Assembly: GCA_041645495.1 (NCBI GenBank) | Contig: JBAZPZ010000110.1 | Span: 1 to 6,732 of the forward strand | DNA: 6,732 nt | Reading direction: 5' to 3' | DNA from: 0-14-0-20-45-22 sp041645495 | Lineage (GTDB): Bacteria; Fidelibacterota; UBA2242 | Shown: positions 4,238 through 6,732 of the stretch, in pieces | How the letters are laid out: the number at the start of each line of letters is the position of its first letter | Numbering within the stretch: position 1 is the stretch's first letter | Position numbers and translations under genes: made by a program | Notes under the pieces: generated by a model | Seen by the model: only the letters and a program-made list of their open reading frames with translations | The model's database searches: none | Told to the model about the DNA's origin: nothing

Positions 4238-6732
4238 TCAGTTTTCCAATAAAAACCGGTAACGATTCCAGATCGATTTCACGAGCGTCAATGCTGTTGC
4301 TGAATCTTGAGCATCGCAGACGCCGGGGAAATCGGACAGGCAAACCGTTTTAATGCAGGAATTCAGTCGCAATTGAAAAATCGGGTTGTCGTCATTTTTA
4401 ACCAATAGAACGCCGTCAGCGTCGCTTTCAGTGAAATCCTGTTCGTTCCAAAAAACGGTGAACTTGTCCCGATACGGCTTCCCATTCCATGGGCAAAAAG
4501 TGGCGCAATTGCCGCACTCGTTGCACAAACCGTCGATGTGAACGATTTGCCAGCCGGATTTTGTCTCTACGGCGACATTGGCGCGGTTCGGACAGACATC
4601 GACGCAAATGCCGCAAAAAGTCTGACAATCGAGACAGCGACTTGCCTCGCGGCGTATGCAGTCGGGATCGGTAAAATCTTTTTCGGCGGATTTTAGCAAC
4701 CCTTTTCGCCGGTAAATTTCTTCCAGTCCGACCGGTTGGCGAGACGGTTCCGATTCTTTGAAATCGGGAATTTCCCGCAGAATGATCGCCACGGCGACCT
4801 TTTTACCTTCGGCAATCGCTTCGACGACGGTTGCCGGTCCCAACCGCGCATCGCCGCCAATGAAAACGTTCCGAATATTCGTTTCATTTGTTAGCGGATC
4901 GGCGCCGGCTTTTCCGCCGCGGTCAATGTCGATCCCTGACTGATTTAAAAAATCGGTTTCTACACTTTCGCCGATGGCGGAAATCACGAAATCGGCTTGA
5001 ATTTCCTCGAATTCTCCATCGATCGGAACCGGTCGGCGTCGGCCGCTGTCGTCTATTTCGCCGGGTTTCATTTTCTGACACTTCAATATCCCGGCTTTGG
5101 AAAGTTCGACGGGCGCCAGTAGTTCGCGAATGACGACACCATCGTTGAAGGCGTTTTCGAGTTCTTCGCGGTCGGCGGGCATTTCGGAAATTGTCCGTCG
5201 GTAAATGATGGCAACGTTCCGAACGCCGTCAACTTTTAAAGCCGCGCGCGCCGCATCCATCGCCGAATTCCCGCCGCCGATCACCACAACAGCTTTTCCC
5301 AGCCGAATGTCCGCCGGTGAATTTCGATATTTTCTGAGAAAATCGATCGCGTCGATAAGATTGGCGTTTTCGCCCGGCAGAACGAGCGGATTCGATTTAC
5401 CAGCGCCGATCGCCAGAAAAATGTAGCGGTAACCCTGCTTTTTCAGTTGTTCGACAGAAAGATCGCCGCCGACGCCAAATTGAAATCTCACGCCGGTTTT
5501 TTCAATGAACGCGATGTCGTTCCGAATCGCTTCTTCTGGAAGACGAAAGCCGGGAATGACGAAACGAACCGTCCCGCCTGCCTGTGGATTCCGGTCGAAG
5601 ATCGTCACTGAAAAGCCTGCCTGCGCCAAAAAGTAACCGGCTGAAAGTCCCGCCGGACCTGCGCCCAGAATGGCGACGTTGATCCTGTTCGGAGAAACGT
5701 CAGATTTTGTCGGGTTGGAGCATCCCGAAAAGCCTGCTTCCGCGGCAACGCGTTTGAGGTCGCGGATTCTGACGGATTCATCGTAAAAACGTCGCGTACA
5801 GCGCGTCATGCACTGATGATCGCAAATGTGGCCGGTAATGTGTGGCAGAGGATTTTGAATTATGATTGATTCCATCGCTTGTTCGTGACGGTTGTCTCCG
5901 ATTAGCCGGATATATGTCGGGATGTCCTGATGAATCGGGCAGCGTTCCCGGCACGGTGCAATGAAACAATCGAAAAGCGGCAGAGTTTTTTCGTTTTTTC
6001 GCGGTTTATCTTTTCGGCATTCGGAAACGACGGAAGCGGTTTGAATGCTTTGGGACGCGACCTCTTGTAATCGGTCAACGTCGATCTTTTCCGGCAAGCC
6101 GTCCTGCAAACACTTTTCTGATGTTTTGGCTATCTGACGCAGACGCAGGTAACCGCCCGGTTTGAGTAAGTCTGTTGCCAGCGTGATCGGATAAATTCCT
6201 GTCCGTAAAATGTTGCCGATACGGAAATAGTTCGCGCCGCCGGAGTATGAGATGTGAAGATCGCCGTCAAATGCTTCTGCGATTTTCGCCGCGAGATGGA
6301 TCGTCAGCGGGTAAAGCGCTTTTCCGGACATGTACATTTCATCGCCGGGAAGAACGCCTTTGGTGTTTTTCACCGGCAAAGTGTTCGATAATTTTACGCC
6401 GAACTGACGCCCGTTTTCGGCGGCAAAAACTTTCAGGCGCTTCAGCATCGGAATCGCATCGGAGAATTGCAGGTCGTGATCGAACGATTCCCGCTTCAAT
6501 TCGATCGTATCGAAACCGTTGGCTTTTAACGTTACATTCGTGAAATCGAATCCGAGCAGAGTCGGATTCAGTTTGACGAACGTATGCAGGCGTTTTTCAG
6601 TGAGAAGATAGCGGCAGATCGACTCGATTTCATTCGGCGGGCAACCGTGCATCGTCGAAAGCGTTACCGATGTCGAAACGGCGGGCGGGATTGTCTCGAT
6701 CACGCGACGCATAAATGCCATGTTTTTTATGT
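4238..6732 (-). CDS. ygfK: YgfK-family Fe-S flavoprotein (putative selenate reductase subunit), N-terminus outside window
   Basis: The frame is open to the window edge; the ATG at 6721 is internal, because the reading continues upstream without a stop and family homology has already begun. Residues below count from that Met (827 to the stop). E. coli YgfK has about 1032 residues, so about 200 are missing. Residues 1-195 belong to a dihydroorotate-dehydrogenase-like barrel (LSTMHGCPPNEIE, VKLSNTLPV, EMYMSGKALYPLT, SYSGGA, LKPGGY). Residues 250-335 form a glutamate-synthase-like Fe-S domain (C252, C257, C261, C300, C304, C308). Residues 348-650 are an FAD/NAD(P) oxidoreductase with GAGPAG (353-358), IGGGNSAMDAAR and IGGDARLGPATVVEA. 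A two-cluster ferredoxin domain follows (C696, C699, C703, C706, C710; C733, C736, C739, C743). The protein should move electrons between NAD(P)H, flavin and Fe-S centres in the cytoplasm. The selenate role is a family label; the substrate is not shown here. Confidence 0.9.
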   Translation of the reverse strand, partial: IKNMAFMRRVIETIPPAVSTSVTLSTMHGCPPNEIESICRYLLTEKRLHTFVKLNPTLLGFDFTNVTLKANGFDTIELKRESFDHDLQFSDAIPMLKRLKVFAAENGRQFGVKLSNTLPVKNTKGVLPGDEMYMSGKALYPLTIHLAAKIAEAFDGDLHISYSGGANYFRIGNILRTGIYPITLATDLLKPGGYLRLRQIAKTSEKCLQDGLPEKIDVDRLQEVASQSIQTASVVSECRKDKPRKNEKTLPLFDCFIAPCRERCPIHQDIPTYIRLIGDNRHEQAMESIIIQNPLPHITGHICDHQCMTRCTRRFYDESVRIRDLKRVAAEAGFSGCSNPTKSDVSPNRINVAILGAGPAGLSAGYFLAQAGFSVTIFDRNPQAGGTVRFVIPGFRLPEEAIRNDIAFIEKTGVRFQFGVGGDLSVEQLKKQGYRYIFLAIGAGKSNPLVLPGENANLIDAIDFLRKYRNSPADIRLGKAVVVIGGGNSAMDAARAALKVDGVRNVAIIYRRTISEMPADREELENAFNDGVVIRELLAPVELSKAGILKCQKMKPGEIDDSGRRRPVPIDGEFEEIQADFVISAIGESVETDFLNQSGIDIDRGGKAGADPLTNETNIRNVFIGGDARLGPATVVEAIAEGKKVAVAIILREIPDFKESEPSRQPVGLEEIYRRKGLLKSAEKDFTDPDCIRREASRCLDCQTFCGICVDVCPNRANVAVETKSGWQIVHIDGLCNECGNCATFCPWNGKPYRDKFTVFWNEQDFTESDADGVLLVKNDDNPIFQLRLNSCIKTVCLSDFPGVCDAQDSATALTLVKSIWNRYRFLLEN

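Noticed and set aside
6719..6721. ATG of the YgfK-like gene taken as the true start
   Set aside because: The frame stays open to the window edge, the family's first 200 or so residues are missing, and conserved barrel sequence begins right after this Met.
4238..6732. Possible selenocysteine codon in the YgfK-like gene given the selenate label
   Set aside because: The frame has no internal TGA; all expected cysteine positions are encoded as ordinary Cys.

Overview
The window holds the 3' part of an operon for the Na+-translocating NADH:quinone oxidoreductase (Na+-NQR) on the + strand. It meets, tail to tail, a large Fe-S flavoprotein gene of the YgfK (putative selenate reductase subunit) family on the - strand. 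It is bacterial DNA with dense genes and no intergenic gap longer than 21 bases. Na+-NQR points to a Gram-negative-type bacterium with Na+ bioenergetics. YgfK-type proteins are mostly found in anaerobic or facultative organisms, so an anaerobic or facultative lifestyle is a reasonable inference. I cannot assign a phylum from sequence alone.

Layout: the 3' end of nqrB (1-321), then nqrC (311-1111), nqrD (1104-1721), nqrE (1725-2336), nqrF (2350-3579, GTG start), a stand-alone two-CBS-domain protein (3601-4053), and a 57-residue membrane-anchored cysteine-rich protein that looks like a minimal NqrM (4050-4223). Start and stop codons overlap or lie within 21 bases throughout, so these genes almost certainly share one transcript. 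On the - strand, ygfK (4238-6732) runs off the right edge; about 200 N-terminal residues are outside the window.

How they work together: NqrF takes electrons from NADH through FAD and a 2Fe-2S cluster. They pass through the iron centre held by cysteines of NqrD and NqrE, then the covalent FMNs of NqrC and NqrB, and reach quinone while Na+ is exported. The residues checked here (NqrC FMN-site Thr, the NqrD/E cysteine pairs, the membrane acidic residues, the NqrF FAD/NADH motifs) are all present, so the complex looks functional. NqrM is known to be needed for maturation of the NqrD/E iron centre; the small Cys-rich gene at the end of the operon fits that role. The FMN transferase ApbE, which flavinylates NqrB and NqrC, is not in this window.

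The parts worth attention are the CBS-domain gene inserted between nqrF and the NqrM-like gene, the very short NqrM-like gene itself, a one-residue contraction of the NqrF 2Fe-2S cysteine loop, a five-codon coupling ORF between nqrE and nqrF, and the convergent YgfK gene with almost no room for a terminator. I see no RNA genes, mobile elements, CRISPR arrays or significant repeats.
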